From: Actinomycetota bacterium
Lineage (GTDB): Bacteria; Actinomycetota; Acidimicrobiia; Acidimicrobiales; MedAcidi-G1
Reading direction: 5' to 3'
NCBI GenBank assembly: GCA_014381745.1
Contig: JACNLA010000023.1
Span: 57,070-121,069, forward strand
Length of the DNA: 64,000 nucleotides
Below the pieces are notes generated by a model. The model did no database searches, was not told the DNA's origin, and worked only from the letters and a program-made list of their open reading frames with translations. Shown here piece after piece: positions 8,588 through 17,418 of the stretch. The position numbers and the translations under genes are program-made. How positions within the stretch are numbered: position 1 is the first letter of the stretch; the number at the start of each line of letters is the position of its first letter.

Positions 8588-9583
8588 CTAGCCGACCTCG
8601 GGCCGGGGACGACGAGCCATCAGATCGGCCCACACCTCAACAGGTGGCCTGCCCTCCTCGAAGACCTCCCTGACCCCAGCGGCTATCGGAACCTCGATAC
8701 CGAGGTCCGCAGCCAGCGAGCAGACAACCCCTGCCGCGGGGACTCCCTCGGCGACCTGGCTCATCTTGGCCAGCACATCTGCCGGGCTGCAGCCACGCCC
8801 CACCTGCTCGCCGACCCAACGGTTACGGCTCTGGGGGCTGATACAGGTGGCGAGCATGTCGCCCATTCCGGCCAGACCGGCGAGGGTGCGCGGATCGCCT
8901 CCGAGTGCAACTCCCAGCCTGGTCATCTCGGCGAGACCACGGTTGATGAGCGCAGCCCTGGCGTTGTCTCCGGTCTCCAGGCCCTCAGCCATGCCGGCCG
9001 CCAGTGCCACGACGTTCTTTACAGCACCACCGATCTCGCATCCGATGAGGTCGTCGTTGGTGTAGACGCGAAGCGTGTCTGATGCCAGCAACCCCTGAAG
9101 TCGTTCCGAGGTGGACGAACCTGTGGCGGCGACAACCATCGCAGCGGACTTGCCATCCAGAATCTCCTTGGCCAGGTTCGGGCCGGTGAGAACACCCAGT
9201 GGCCGACCGGGAAGCACGTCGGCAGCCACCTGGGTCATTCGTAGCCCGGTGCCCCGCTCGAAGCCCTTGGCGAGGCTCAACACCGGTACGTCCGGCTCCA
9301 GGTAGGGGGAGGCGTCGCCTAGGACAGCCCGGAATCCGTGCGTGGGGACGGCGACGAGGAGCAATCTGACACCGTCGAGGGCAGCCCTAAGGTCAGCGGT
9401 CGCCTCGAGCGATGGCGACAGGTCGAAGCCGTCCAGATAGCGGGTGTTTCCCCGCCCCGCTGCGATCTCAGCAGCCAGGTCGGGGCTCCGCGCCCAGAGC
9501 ACCGTGGGGACCACGGGTGCGAGCAGGGACGCCACGGTCGTCCCCCATGAACCGGCGCCGACGACGGCGACCCTGTCTGCCAT
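8588..9583 (-). CDS. gpsA: glycerol-3-phosphate dehydrogenase [NAD(P)+]
   Basis: A 331-residue enzyme that reduces dihydroxyacetone phosphate to sn-glycerol 3-phosphate for phospholipid synthesis. The Rossmann motif GAGSWG is at residues 9-14. SLAKGFE and GPNLAKEI are the family's nucleotide and substrate segments. The catalytic lysine is in GGAVKNVVALAAG. The ATG at 9583 is the true start: it begins directly at the dinucleotide-binding strand, and a TAGTGT -10 box lies 7 nt upstream. A longer frame to 9970 only reads antisense through cofC. Confidence 0.96.
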   Translation of the reverse strand: MADRVAVVGAGSWGTTVASLLAPVVPTVLWARSPDLAAEIAAGRGNTRYLDGFDLSPSLEATADLRAALDGVRLLLVAVPTHGFRAVLGDASPYLEPDVPVLSLAKGFERGTGLRMTQVAADVLPGRPLGVLTGPNLAKEILDGKSAAMVVAATGSSTSERLQGLLASDTLRVYTNDDLIGCEIGGAVKNVVALAAGMAEGLETGDNARAALINRGLAEMTRLGVALGGDPRTLAGLAGMGDMLATCISPQSRNRWVGEQVGRGCSPADVLAKMSQVAEGVPAAGVVCSLAADLGIEVPIAAGVREVFEEGRPPVEVWADLMARRPRPEVG

Positions 9584-9590
9584 GAGGGCC

Positions 9591-9596
9591 ACACTA
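9591..9596 (-). promoter_or_regulatory. -10 element of gpsA (leaderless)
   Basis: TAGTGT on the minus strand, 7 nt before the ATG of gpsA. The start of transcription should fall at the start codon. No convincing -35 is seen. It lies back to back with the cofC -10 element at 9608-9613. Confidence 0.5.
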
Positions 9597-9607
9597 CGCG
9601 ACGCCCC

Positions 9608-9613
9608 TACAAT
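9608..9613 (+). promoter_or_regulatory. -10 element of cofC (leaderless)
   Basis: TACAAT, 7 nt before the GTG of cofC, so the mRNA is predicted to be leaderless. No good -35 hexamer is visible. Confidence 0.55.
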
Positions 9614-9620
9614 CCGGCCC

Positions 9621-10214
9621 GTGACCGGATCAGTCGCCGTTCTCATCCCTGTAAAGGCATTCGACGGTGCCAAGGCGCGTCTCGCACCGGTTCTGGACAA
9701 GGCCGCTAGGGCCAACCTGGCGCGGAGCATGGCCGAGACCGTCATCGCAGCCGCATCACCACTTCCGGTGACCGTCGTTTGTGACTGCGACGAGGTGGAC
9801 GCGTGGGCCCGCTCGATGGGAGCCGATGTGGTTCGGGTGACCAGACCCGGGCTGACCGAGGCCGTTGAGGCCGGGGTGGACGCACTGGGCCGTGCCGGCG
9901 TGTCGACCGTCGTTGTCGCCCACGGCGACCTTCCGCTGGCAACCGACCTCAGCCACTGCGCTGACTTCACAGGCGTAACGCTCGTGCCAGACCGCCATCA
10001 CGACGGAACTCCGGTAGCAGTGGTTCCGACCGGCGTCGGCTTCCGGTTTGCCTACGGGCCCGGGTCGTACGCAGCCCACGTCGCCGAGACGGAGCGGCTG
10101 GGCTTGCCCTGGCGGAGCCTTCCCGATCCACAGCTCGGCTGGGACGTGGACGAACCGGCCGATCTGGACAACGACGCGATCCTCATCGACCGACAACCGG
10201 CCGGCACGACATGA
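9621..10214 (+). CDS. cofC: CofC/FbiD, phospholactate (or PEP) guanylyltransferase
   Basis: A 197-residue nucleotidyltransferase of F420 biosynthesis. It joins GTP with 2-phospholactate, or in actinobacteria phosphoenolpyruvate (FbiD activity), to make the precursor that FbiA attaches to the deazaflavin. The N-terminus VAVLIPVKAFDGAKARLAPV is the family signature, with the catalytic Lys/Arg pair. VVAHGDLPLA holds the metal-binding Asp. The GTG start at 9621 is supported by a TACAAT -10 box 7 nt upstream; the longer frame is antisense to gpsA. It overlaps the following PIG-L gene by 4 nt. Its presence says the organism makes F420. Confidence 0.92.
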   Translation: MTGSVAVLIPVKAFDGAKARLAPVLDKAARANLARSMAETVIAAASPLPVTVVCDCDEVDAWARSMGADVVRVTRPGLTEAVEAGVDALGRAGVSTVVVAHGDLPLATDLSHCADFTGVTLVPDRHHDGTPVAVVPTGVGFRFAYGPGSYAAHVAETERLGLPWRSLPDPQLGWDVDEPADLDNDAILIDRQPAGTT

Positions 10215-10936
10215 CCGCTGGATCAGCACCCTCCCGGGTACTTGCCGTGGGGGCCCACCCCGACGACATCGAGTTGTTCGCTGGAGCGACCCTGGCCACC
10301 TGGGCAGCTGCCGGGTGTGAGGTCCACCACCTCGTCTGCACCGACGGCTCAAAGGGAACGTGGGACCCGTCTGCTGACACAACCGCTCTCGTCGCCGCCC
10401 GGCAAGAGGAACAGCGGGAGGCCGCACGGACACTGGGAGCCACAGGGCAGGTCGTGTTTCTCGACAATGTCGACGGCGAGTTGGTGGCTGACAGGGAGAC
10501 CACCCACGCGGTAGCCGCCTGGATCCGACAAATCCGGCCAGAGGTGGTTCTGGGCCATGACCCGTGGCGGCGCTGGCGGCTGCACCCCGACCACAGGGCC
10601 GCCGGGTTCCTCGTCACGGACGGCGTTGTGGCTGCCCGCGACCCGCACTTCCTCACCGACCTGGATGTCCCGCACCACAGGCCCGACCTGTTGCTGCTCT
10701 TTGACACAGAGGAGCCCGACCATCCCGTGGAGGTGGACTCGCAGGCAGCCCACACCAAGGCTGATGCCGTGCTGGCACACAAGAGCCAACTTCTGTCGAC
10801 TCTGGGCATCCCCGATGACGACGACGGTTCAGCCGAGTCCGCCTTCAGGGACCGGACCATCGCCGACCTCGCCGAGGTTGGCGGTCGCTTCGGCCTGCCC
10901 CTTGCGGAGGGATTCCGCAACATCAGGGGTCTCTAG
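10211..10936 (+). CDS. PIG-L/LmbE-family zinc deacetylase
   Basis: A 241-residue zinc-dependent N-deacetylase of the PIG-L superfamily (MshB, Mca, LmbE). The zinc and catalytic motif is AHPDD (His16, Asp18, Asp19), and the third ligand is in LHPDHRAAG. Members remove acetyl groups from N-acetylglucosamine-type substrates, including mycothiol precursors and conjugates. The sequence does not contain the exact AHPDDES motif of MshB/Mca, so a specific mycothiol role is not claimed. It overlaps cofC by 4 nt and ends 7 nt before a convergent alpha/beta hydrolase gene. Confidence 0.88.
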   Translation: MTAGSAPSRVLAVGAHPDDIELFAGATLATWAAAGCEVHHLVCTDGSKGTWDPSADTTALVAARQEEQREAARTLGATGQVVFLDNVDGELVADRETTHAVAAWIRQIRPEVVLGHDPWRRWRLHPDHRAAGFLVTDGVVAARDPHFLTDLDVPHHRPDLLLLFDTEEPDHPVEVDSQAAHTKADAVLAHKSQLLSTLGIPDDDDGSAESAFRDRTIADLAEVGGRFGLPLAEGFRNIRGL

Positions 10937-10943
10937 GCGCAGG

Positions 10944-11846
10944 TCAGGCCGCCTCTGCGAGCAGGTCCCGAATAAGGGCGGCCAACCGGACCGGCTGGCT
11001 GCCCTGGATGCTGTGGCCGGCCCCGTCAACCTTGATCACCTCGGCGTCAGGGCTACGGCGCCTGAACTCATCGGTGTCGGCCGCATCCACGACGCTCCAT
11101 GTGCCGCCCAGCCAGAGGTGCACCGGACAGGCGACCAGATCCAACTCATCCCAGATGGCGTCAAAGGAGGACGCTCCGTCCTCATCGGTCATCTTCCATC
11201 CACGCATGGGGTCCCACCTCCATGCCCAGCGCCCGTCGGGCAGTTCCCTGGCGTTGTGGACCAGACCCCGGACAAGGGACTCCTCAGTCCGGTGGGGGTT
11301 GTGCCCGACCGTGTAGGCGAGCATCGACGCGAAGTCCTCGAAGTCGTCGGGGCCTGACATGAAGTCGATGATCGATTCGGACTTTTCCCTGTTCGTTCCG
11401 GGCGTGACGTCCACGATGCCAAGCCTCCGGACGAGATCGCTCCGGACCGCAGCTACACAGATCGACGTAAGCCCGCCAAGGGACATTCCGATGACCGCCT
11501 CAGCGCCGGGTGCCCACTCCCCGATCGCCTCTGCCATTACGTCGACCATCGCCTGTGGCCTGTAGTCATGATCCGGCCTCCAGTCGGAGCGTCCATGACC
11601 GGGCAGATCGATCGCCACCAGCGGCATTCCGAGGGCAAGGGCGACTGTGTCCCAGGTGTGGGCGTTCTGTGCACCACCGTGGAGCAGCACCAGCTCGGGC
11701 GGCTCGGTTCCCCAACGGATCCCGCTCACGATCAAGCCGTCGGAACACGACATCGAGCACCGTTCCACGGTGGGAGGTCCGGTCCAGTCCAACCCCGCCT
11801 CGGCTGCATTGTCGACGAGCATTGAGAACTCGTCGGGGCTGGTCAC
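10944..11846 (-). CDS. alpha/beta hydrolase
   Basis: A 300-residue alpha/beta-hydrolase-fold protein. The oxyanion loop LLHGGAQNAHTW is followed by the nucleophile elbow GMSLGG and, near the C-terminus, the catalytic His in GAGHSIQGS. The substrate cannot be told. It starts inside the last codons of the ABC permease gene (4-nt overlap), so it is the third gene of an ATPase-permease-hydrolase unit. The hydrolase might act on the compound that the ABC system exports (inference). Confidence 0.87.
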   Translation of the reverse strand: MTSPDEFSMLVDNAAEAGLDWTGPPTVERCSMSCSDGLIVSGIRWGTEPPELVLLHGGAQNAHTWDTVALALGMPLVAIDLPGHGRSDWRPDHDYRPQAMVDVMAEAIGEWAPGAEAVIGMSLGGLTSICVAAVRSDLVRRLGIVDVTPGTNREKSESIIDFMSGPDDFEDFASMLAYTVGHNPHRTEESLVRGLVHNARELPDGRWAWRWDPMRGWKMTDEDGASSFDAIWDELDLVACPVHLWLGGTWSVVDAADTDEFRRRSPDAEVIKVDGAGHSIQGSQPVRLAALIRDLLAEAA

Positions 11847-12679
11847 CTATTGCTCCGGCGTCCGCCGTCTCCAGTGGACGGCTCCCAGCGGAACTTCCTG
11901 GCGGCAACCACCGCTCCGGCGAGTCCCCACACACCAATCCGCAGTAGCAGCCACGGCTTGTACGCCGACGTCTCGTCGAAGGGGTCGAAGGCCGAAAAGA
12001 AGGCATCAACAAAGGCCTTCAGGGGAAAGATGTCTCCGAGCAGGTCAAGCCACGCCGGTGGTTCATTCCGCACGGAGATGAACACGTTGGAGACGAAGGC
12101 CACCGGCAACAGGGTGGCGTTGGCGAGAGCCGGTGCCGACTGTCCTGACGGAGCCACCGCTGCGAGGGCAAGGCCGAGCAGGGAGAACGACGCCACGCCA
12201 ACCACGAACGTGACCGCAGCCGGCAGGATCCGGGCAGCATCCATTTCGATTCCGTAGAGAAGGAAGCCAACGGCCAACATGATCACCGCACCACTGACCG
12301 CCACAACCACCCCGGAGCCAACGACCCCACCCATGTAGATCCACCGCGGCAACGGGGTCCCCCTGATCCGCTTGAGGACCCCCTCGTCGCGGTAGATGGC
12401 CACCCCGATTCCGATGTTGGTGTACGTGGCGGAGACAGCAGCGAACACGGCAAGGCCGGGTGCATAGAACTGGGCGGCATCGACCTCCATGCCCGGTGCA
12501 AGGTCCACCCCGTCGAACAGTGCGCCGAACAGGATCAGGAAGATGAGCGGGAATACCAGGGTGAAGAACGCTGCTATCGGCGTGCGGATGAACAGGCGGT
12601 TCTGATACCCGATCTGTCGGAACAGCAGGCCCAGCACCGATGGTCGCCCCTGGTCAGACATCTCCGACCCCTGTTCCAT
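11843..12679 (-). CDS. ABC-2 type exporter permease
   Basis: A 278-residue permease with six membrane segments of the ABC-2 type (drug, lipid or antibiotic exporter). The cytoplasmic N-terminus carries QIGYQNRLFIRTP before the first helix. The loop RDEGVLKRIRGTPLP is a hallmark of this family (the coupling helix region). It overlaps the ATPase gene by 26 nt, which suggests translational coupling. Confidence 0.9.
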   Translation of the reverse strand: MEQGSEMSDQGRPSVLGLLFRQIGYQNRLFIRTPIAAFFTLVFPLIFLILFGALFDGVDLAPGMEVDAAQFYAPGLAVFAAVSATYTNIGIGVAIYRDEGVLKRIRGTPLPRWIYMGGVVGSGVVVAVSGAVIMLAVGFLLYGIEMDAARILPAAVTFVVGVASFSLLGLALAAVAPSGQSAPALANATLLPVAFVSNVFISVRNEPPAWLDLLGDIFPLKAFVDAFFSAFDPFDETSAYKPWLLLRIGVWGLAGAVVAARKFRWEPSTGDGGRRSNR

Positions 12680-13592
12680 GGTCGTCTCCGATCAGACCCA
12701 GGTAGACGTCCTCCAGGGTGGGTGTGGTTACCTCAAGGCCCATCAGGGAGCTTCCCTGCCCGATGGCCCATGTGGTCAACAAGTTGAGATCGGCTGTGGG
12801 TTCTTCGGTGCAGACCTCGACCACACCATTTCGGAGCGATGCCCGTCCGGCCAGGCCGCCCAGCATGTCCACGACCGGACCGGAACTCGGCTCAACCTCG
12901 GGAAACCGGAAGCGGATCATCGTCTCGCTGTCGGAATTCCCTCGCAACTCGTCCGGCGTGCCTTCGGCGACGATCCGGCCATCGACCACCACCGCAACCC
13001 TGTCGGCGAGTACCTGCACCTCGTCCATGTAGTGACTCGTGAGGAGGACGGTCGTACCGAGGGCCTTGAGGCCTTCGATCATCTCCCATGCCTGTCGCCT
13101 TGCCGACGGGTCAAAGCCGGTGGTTGGCTCGTCCAGGAAGAGCACCTCCGGGTCGCCTATGAGACCCAACGCCAGATCCACCCTCCGCTTCTGTCCACCG
13201 GAGAGTTGGTGGGTGCGGCGGTCTCCGAGGCCGGTAAGACCAACCAGATCCAACACCTCGTCGACTGGTCGACGGCGCGAGTAGCAGGCGCCGTAGTGGA
13301 CGAGAGCCTCACGCACCGTCAACTCGCGCTCAATGCCGGCCTCCTGGAGAACAATGCCGATTCGGTCCCGGTACTCCTGACCGGCGACACCCGGGTCCCG
13401 TCCCAGCACGCTCACCTCGCCCGCATCGCGGCTCCGGTGCCCCTCCAGGATTTCCACGACGGTCGACTTGCCAGCGCCGTTGGGCCCGAGGAGCGCGAAG
13501 ACCTCGCCCTCGTCGACGGTGAACGAGAGCCCGTTCACGGCCCTGACAGGCCCGTAAGACTTTGCAAGGTCGGCGACGGTGACGGCGTGCAC
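12654..13592 (-). CDS. ABC exporter ATP-binding protein
   Basis: A 312-residue ATPase of the DrrA/CcmA type. Walker A is GPNGAGKST, the signature is LSGGQKRR, Walker B leads into DEPTTGFD, and the switch His is in LLTSHYMDE. The C-terminal 80 residues form the extra domain found in drug and antibiotic exporters. The GTG at 13592 lies 6 nt after a TAGGGT -10 box. It powers the permease encoded next. Confidence 0.94.
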   Translation of the reverse strand: MHAVTVADLAKSYGPVRAVNGLSFTVDEGEVFALLGPNGAGKSTVVEILEGHRSRDAGEVSVLGRDPGVAGQEYRDRIGIVLQEAGIERELTVREALVHYGACYSRRRPVDEVLDLVGLTGLGDRRTHQLSGGQKRRVDLALGLIGDPEVLFLDEPTTGFDPSARRQAWEMIEGLKALGTTVLLTSHYMDEVQVLADRVAVVVDGRIVAEGTPDELRGNSDSETMIRFRFPEVEPSSGPVVDMLGGLAGRASLRNGVVEVCTEEPTADLNLLTTWAIGQGSSLMGLEVTTPTLEDVYLGLIGDDHGTGVGDV

Positions 13593-13598
13593 GGCCGG

Positions 13599-13604
13599 AC
13601 CCTA
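13599..13604 (-). promoter_or_regulatory. -10 element of the ABC exporter operon (leaderless)
   Basis: TAGGGT on the minus strand, 6 nt before the GTG at 13592. The same hexamer at the same distance precedes the sulP, eamA and frhB-type genes in this window. Confidence 0.5.
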
Positions 13605-13661
13605 TCGCCCGCTCCGGGTTCGGCCTTGACCGGGTACACCCACCTGCAAGACTCCCTGCCC

Positions 13662-14234
13662 ATGGAAACTGTCAGCTTTGTGGACATGGTCGACGGCAAC
13701 CAGGGTGACTATGAGTTGATCTTCACCGAGGTGGCTGCACACAAGGAACGACACCTTGCCGACCAGCTCATGGACACCCTCAGATCCATGAAGGGGCCGA
13801 CCTTCGGCTACCGGATTGACCGCTACAGGCACTCACTTCAGAGCGCCACCCGGGCGCTCCGAAACGGTGAACCCGACGAGATGGTGGTGGCCGCGCTCTT
13901 TCACGACATCGCCGACCCGATCGCCCCTGAAAACCACAGCGCCGTGGCGGCCGAGATCCTCAAGCCCTACGTGGACGAGCGCACCCACTGGATCATTCGC
14001 CACCATGGCCTGTTCCAGGGCTACTACTACTTCCACCACCTTGGCGGCGACCGCGACGCCCGTGACCTGTTCAGGGAACACGCATGGTTCGACGACTGCG
14101 CTGCGTTCTGCGCTGAGTACGACCAGAACTGCTTCAACCCCGACTACGACAACATGGCCCTCGAAGACCTTGAACCCATGGTCAGAGACGTGTTTGGCAG
14201 GGAAGCCCGCTTCCCCATGGTCGACCTTGCCTGA
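13662..14234 (+). CDS. HD-domain protein resembling PhnZ/MIOX diiron oxygenases
   Basis: A 190-residue HD-superfamily protein. Metal-ligand candidates in order are His57 (RYRHSLQSATRA), His81-Asp82 (FHDIAD), His92 (ENHSAV), His114/His115 (IRHHGLF) and Asp154 (EYDQN). That order and spacing fits the mixed-valent diiron oxygenases PhnZ, TmpB and MIOX as well as ordinary HD phosphohydrolases. PhnZ cleaves the C-P bond of a hydroxylated phosphonate. The assignment to that subgroup is inference; a plain HD hydrolase is the alternative. The ATG at 13662 fits the family length. The upstream part of the longer frame is antisense to the ABC ATPase. Confidence 0.7.
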   Translation: METVSFVDMVDGNQGDYELIFTEVAAHKERHLADQLMDTLRSMKGPTFGYRIDRYRHSLQSATRALRNGEPDEMVVAALFHDIADPIAPENHSAVAAEILKPYVDERTHWIIRHHGLFQGYYYFHHLGGDRDARDLFREHAWFDDCAAFCAEYDQNCFNPDYDNMALEDLEPMVRDVFGREARFPMVDLA

Positions 14235-14240
14235 AGTCGA

Positions 14241-14894
14241 CTACGCCGACCGGTCGTCGTCCTCAAGGGTTGGGTCAAGCAGCAGCAACAACCCCGGAAA
14301 ACCCTCGACCGCCCGCAACGCCCTGTCGAAGTACCAGAACCCCAGAAGGCTCACGATCATGCCGACCGGCCAACCCACGACGGCACGGATAACCAGGTAG
14401 CCATCAACCGATGTCTGGTTGAACAACCAGATGTCCCACGCCGATGTCAGGAACTGGTAGACGCCGAGGGCCACCGTGAGCCTGCCCACGACCCGGAGGT
14501 AGACCGGATGCGCCATGGTCTTCGCATCCAGCGGTATCGCCAGGTGCAGCACCCTTCCCAGAAAAGGACGTCCGGCGATGACCGTACCGACCAGAGCCGC
14601 TCCGATGAGGGCCTTCGTACCGATGCCGATCCCGAAGTAGACGGCCTCCGAGTCGGTGACGATCCCGATCACCCCGCGAATGGCCAGGTACACGACAAGG
14701 GCCGGCAGGTACCGGCCCACGTCCTCCCCCCGGTGTCGGCGGGAAACGGCCGCCTTGATGCTCCATGCTGTAGCACCCAGCACAGCCCAACCAAGGCCGA
14801 CGAACCGGTTCAGGAGAATGAACGCCACAATCGGCATGACCGAGTCGACTGTTCTGGCACGCTGGGCCCGCGGCCCACCGGGGTCCTGCGTCAT
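14241..14894 (-). CDS. VC0807-like membrane protein
   Basis: A 217-residue integral membrane protein with about six hydrophobic segments. The arrangement resembles the VC0807/DUF3159-type family: an early helix with a WAVLGATAWS turn, then helices rich in Ile, Val and Gly. Function unknown. The ATG at 14894 gives a short hydrophilic lead (MTQDPGGPRAQRAR) before the first helix. The acidic tail ends DPTLEDDDRSA. It ends 6 nt from the convergent HD gene. Confidence 0.6.
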   Translation of the reverse strand: MTQDPGGPRAQRARTVDSVMPIVAFILLNRFVGLGWAVLGATAWSIKAAVSRRHRGEDVGRYLPALVVYLAIRGVIGIVTDSEAVYFGIGIGTKALIGAALVGTVIAGRPFLGRVLHLAIPLDAKTMAHPVYLRVVGRLTVALGVYQFLTSAWDIWLFNQTSVDGYLVIRAVVGWPVGMIVSLLGFWYFDRALRAVEGFPGLLLLLDPTLEDDDRSA

Positions 14895-14947
14895 CGGTTC
14901 CTCCACCGGCCCATCATGACAGCACTCCTGCCCATCCAGGCACGCTG

Positions 14948-15811
14948 TCAGGTGGAGCCCTCGCTCCGCTCCGGCCGTGAAAGCCACATCCAACCCATCA
15001 CAGAGGCTGTTCCATCCGCCGTGTAGCCGGCATCGCCGGGCCACCACACCGGCGATGCTCCGGGTCCGTACGGAGGGTTGAGGAGAACCCTCGCCTGGAC
15101 CGGGTCGGAACCGTCGACTGCCGCCGCCATGACATCCTCGGCCGAGGTGAACTCTGCGAGGAGTTGGAGCATCGAGACGGTGGGGCTGATCATCGTGAGG
15201 TCACCAGCCTTCCATCGACGGAGCGCGTCGGCCGGGCGTATCCAACCGACCTCGACGGCTTCACGGCCGTCGGCAACCGGCTCCAACTCCACCCCGGGAC
15301 GTGCCACAAAGAAGTGGGTGTCGTAGCGCTTGTTCGATCCAGGTGGGGTCACCCAACGGGCGACCGGCATGACCCCTGAGAGGTCCAGCCTGCCACCCGT
15401 TGCGGCTACGGCATTCAGGAGCGTGACCTCACCCTGTTCTATCTCCCGGCGACATTGGGCCAGCTGGACGACATCGGTGCCGACCAGCAGACCAACCTCT
15501 TCGAGGGTCTCCCTGACAGCAGCCACCCGGTGCCCAAGCCCGCTATCGGTGAGGCCATGTAAGGCGTCGGTGCCACGTTCATCGGGCCCTGACAGCCGGG
15601 ACCTCCATGCCGGGTCCGAGTCGGCATCCTCGACGCGTCCGCCCGGGAACACGGTGTGGTCGGCCACGAAGGATGACGCTGCACTACGGCGCATCATCAC
15701 GACCTGCAGATCGGGCCTGTCGTCCACGATGACCACGGTGGCGGCCGGCTGAATCGGCACACCGTCATCGGGTAGATCGGCGGCTGACACTTCGTCTGGC
15801 AGGTGTTTCAT
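14948..15811 (-). CDS. NUDIX hydrolase (NUDT19-like)
   Basis: A 287-residue NUDIX protein of the larger NUDT19/CoA-diphosphatase-like type. The N-terminal beta strand has the sequence MMRRSAASSFVADHTVFPGGRVED. The catalytic helix is REXXEEXG as RETLEEVG, with an insertion between it and the upstream glycine-rich part, as in NUDT19 relatives. The substrate is probably a nucleoside diphosphate derivative such as a CoA ester (family knowledge), not shown by the sequence. The ATG at 15811 is taken because it starts just before the domain. The divergent sulP gene begins 71 nt away. Confidence 0.87.
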   Translation of the reverse strand: MKHLPDEVSAADLPDDGVPIQPAATVVIVDDRPDLQVVMMRRSAASSFVADHTVFPGGRVEDADSDPAWRSRLSGPDERGTDALHGLTDSGLGHRVAAVRETLEEVGLLVGTDVVQLAQCRREIEQGEVTLLNAVAATGGRLDLSGVMPVARWVTPPGSNKRYDTHFFVARPGVELEPVADGREAVEVGWIRPADALRRWKAGDLTMISPTVSMLQLLAEFTSAEDVMAAAVDGSDPVQARVLLNPPYGPGASPVWWPGDAGYTADGTASVMGWMWLSRPERSEGST

Positions 15812-15870
15812 GGCAGCGCGACGGTATCCGACACTCCCCATCCACACGCTGCTCCCGTCGGCTGGCCCCA

Positions 15871-15876
15871 TAGGGT
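15871..15876 (+). promoter_or_regulatory. -10 element of sulP (leaderless)
   Basis: TAGGGT, 6 nt before the GTG at 15883, predicting a leaderless mRNA. Confidence 0.5.
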
Positions 15877-15882
15877 GCCACC

Positions 15883-17397
15883 GTGGCAAGCAACGCATGG
15901 AAGCCGGTACCTCCGCCGACAAGACCCGGCGGTGCGGATCTGCTGGCGGGCCTCAGCGTCGCCCTCGTCCTCATCCCACAGTCAATGGCCTACGCCGAAC
16001 TGGCGGGCCTCCCCCCGCACATAGGCCTGTTCGCCGCTGCCCTTCCGCCGATCCTGGCATCGCTCGTGGCGTCATCGCCGTACCTTCAGACCGGACCGGT
16101 TGCGCTGACGAGCCTTCTCACGCTGGGTGCCCTCGCCGAACTGGCCGAGCCCGGGTCTGTCGACTACGTGGAGATGGCGGCCCTGTTGGCGCTGGTTGTC
16201 GGAGTAACCCGCGTCGCTCTCGGCCTTTTCCGCCTTGGGGTGGTCGCCTACCTGATGAGCGAACCCGTGCTGTCGGGATTCACGTCAGGTGCGGCGATCC
16301 TCATATTGTCGTCGCAACTTCCGAAGGCACTTGGGGTGGACGCACCCGACGGTGGAGTACTCCAGCGGGCATGGTGGTCGATCTCCACTCCGGGTGACTG
16401 GCAGACCGGGTCCGTGGTAATCGCCACGATCACAATCCTGCTGGTCCTCGGGGGTCGGCGCCTTCACCGACTGTTCCCGGGGGCACTGGTAGCAGTGGTG
16501 GGAGGTGTCGCCTTCAGCAGGCTGACAGGCTTTGACGGTCCCGTTGTGGGATCTATCCCAACCGGCTTCCCGCAGCTTGGGTTGGACCTCCCGTGGGACA
16601 CGACGGGATCGCTGGTGGTTGCCGGTGTGGTCATTGCCCTCGTCGGGTTCGCTGAGCCGGCTTCCATCTCACGCATGTTCGCCACCGAGGACCGCCAGCC
16701 GTGGAGTGCCAACCGGGAGTTCATCAGCCAGGGCCTGGCGAACGTGGCGTCTGCAGTGTCAGGCGCCTTTCCGGTGGGGGGCTCCTTCAGCAGATCGTCG
16801 CTGAACCGGCTGGCGGGAGCCAGAAGCCGCTGGTCCGGTCTGGTAACGGGAGTAGCCGTCCTGGCGTTCCTTCCTTTCGCCGATGTGTTGGAGCCTCTCC
16901 CCAGGGCAACGCTCGGAGGGGTGGTCATTGCCGCCGTGGTGGGACTCATCCAGCCGCTGCAGATGGTCGACACGATCCGCCGTTCCGTACCGCAGGGTCT
17001 CGTCGCCTGGGGGACGTTTGCAGCAACCCTCGCCCTGGCCCCGAGAGTTGAGCGAGGCGTGATCGTCGGAATCGGCCTTTCACTTGCCCTGCACCTCTGG
17101 CGCGAACTCCATGTTGATGTTCCGAGGAGGCTTGAGGGAACCACCCTCTACCTCGACACGCGGGGAGTGCTGTGGTTCGCCACCGCTTCACGCCTCGAAC
17201 AGCTCGTGCTGGATGCCCTTGCCGAGGAACCCGACATCGACTGCCTCCGCATAGACCTCGGAGGATGTGGCCGGGTCGACTACACGGCCGCTACGACGAT
17301 TCGCAGGCTGGCCGAAGATGCCAGAGCGGCCGGGCTGGACGTAAGCGTTACCAGCGTTCCGGCGAATGTGGCCAGCTACCTGAGCCAGTTCTCATAG
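15883..17397 (+). CDS. SulP-family anion transporter with STAS domain
   Basis: A 504-residue SLC26/SulP transporter. The SulP signature is seen at residues about 18-70 (ALVLIPQSMAYAELAGLPP, then LFAAALPPILASL). About 12-14 membrane segments follow. A cytoplasmic STAS domain occupies roughly residues 415-504 (DTRGVLWFATASRL onward). Members carry sulfate, bicarbonate or other anions; the substrate is not fixed by the sequence. Convergent with an arylsulfatase gene 21 nt away, which favours sulfate (inference). GTG start at the end of a TAGGGT promoter. Confidence 0.92.
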   Translation: MASNAWKPVPPPTRPGGADLLAGLSVALVLIPQSMAYAELAGLPPHIGLFAAALPPILASLVASSPYLQTGPVALTSLLTLGALAELAEPGSVDYVEMAALLALVVGVTRVALGLFRLGVVAYLMSEPVLSGFTSGAAILILSSQLPKALGVDAPDGGVLQRAWWSISTPGDWQTGSVVIATITILLVLGGRRLHRLFPGALVAVVGGVAFSRLTGFDGPVVGSIPTGFPQLGLDLPWDTTGSLVVAGVVIALVGFAEPASISRMFATEDRQPWSANREFISQGLANVASAVSGAFPVGGSFSRSSLNRLAGARSRWSGLVTGVAVLAFLPFADVLEPLPRATLGGVVIAAVVGLIQPLQMVDTIRRSVPQGLVAWGTFAATLALAPRVERGVIVGIGLSLALHLWRELHVDVPRRLEGTTLYLDTRGVLWFATASRLEQLVLDALAEEPDIDCLRIDLGGCGRVDYTAATTIRRLAEDARAAGLDVSVTSVPANVASYLSQFS

Positions 17398-17418
17398 CCA
17401 TCCCGGCTGACCGGCTCC

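Noticed and set aside
12678..13661. Open frame upstream of the HD protein, giving a 518-residue product
   Set aside because: The first 328 codons are antisense to the ABC ATPase gene; only the part from 13662 reads as a protein family.
13662..14234. Firm call as PhnZ
   Set aside because: Only the ligand order supports it; no PhnY partner is adjacent. Reported as a possibility only.
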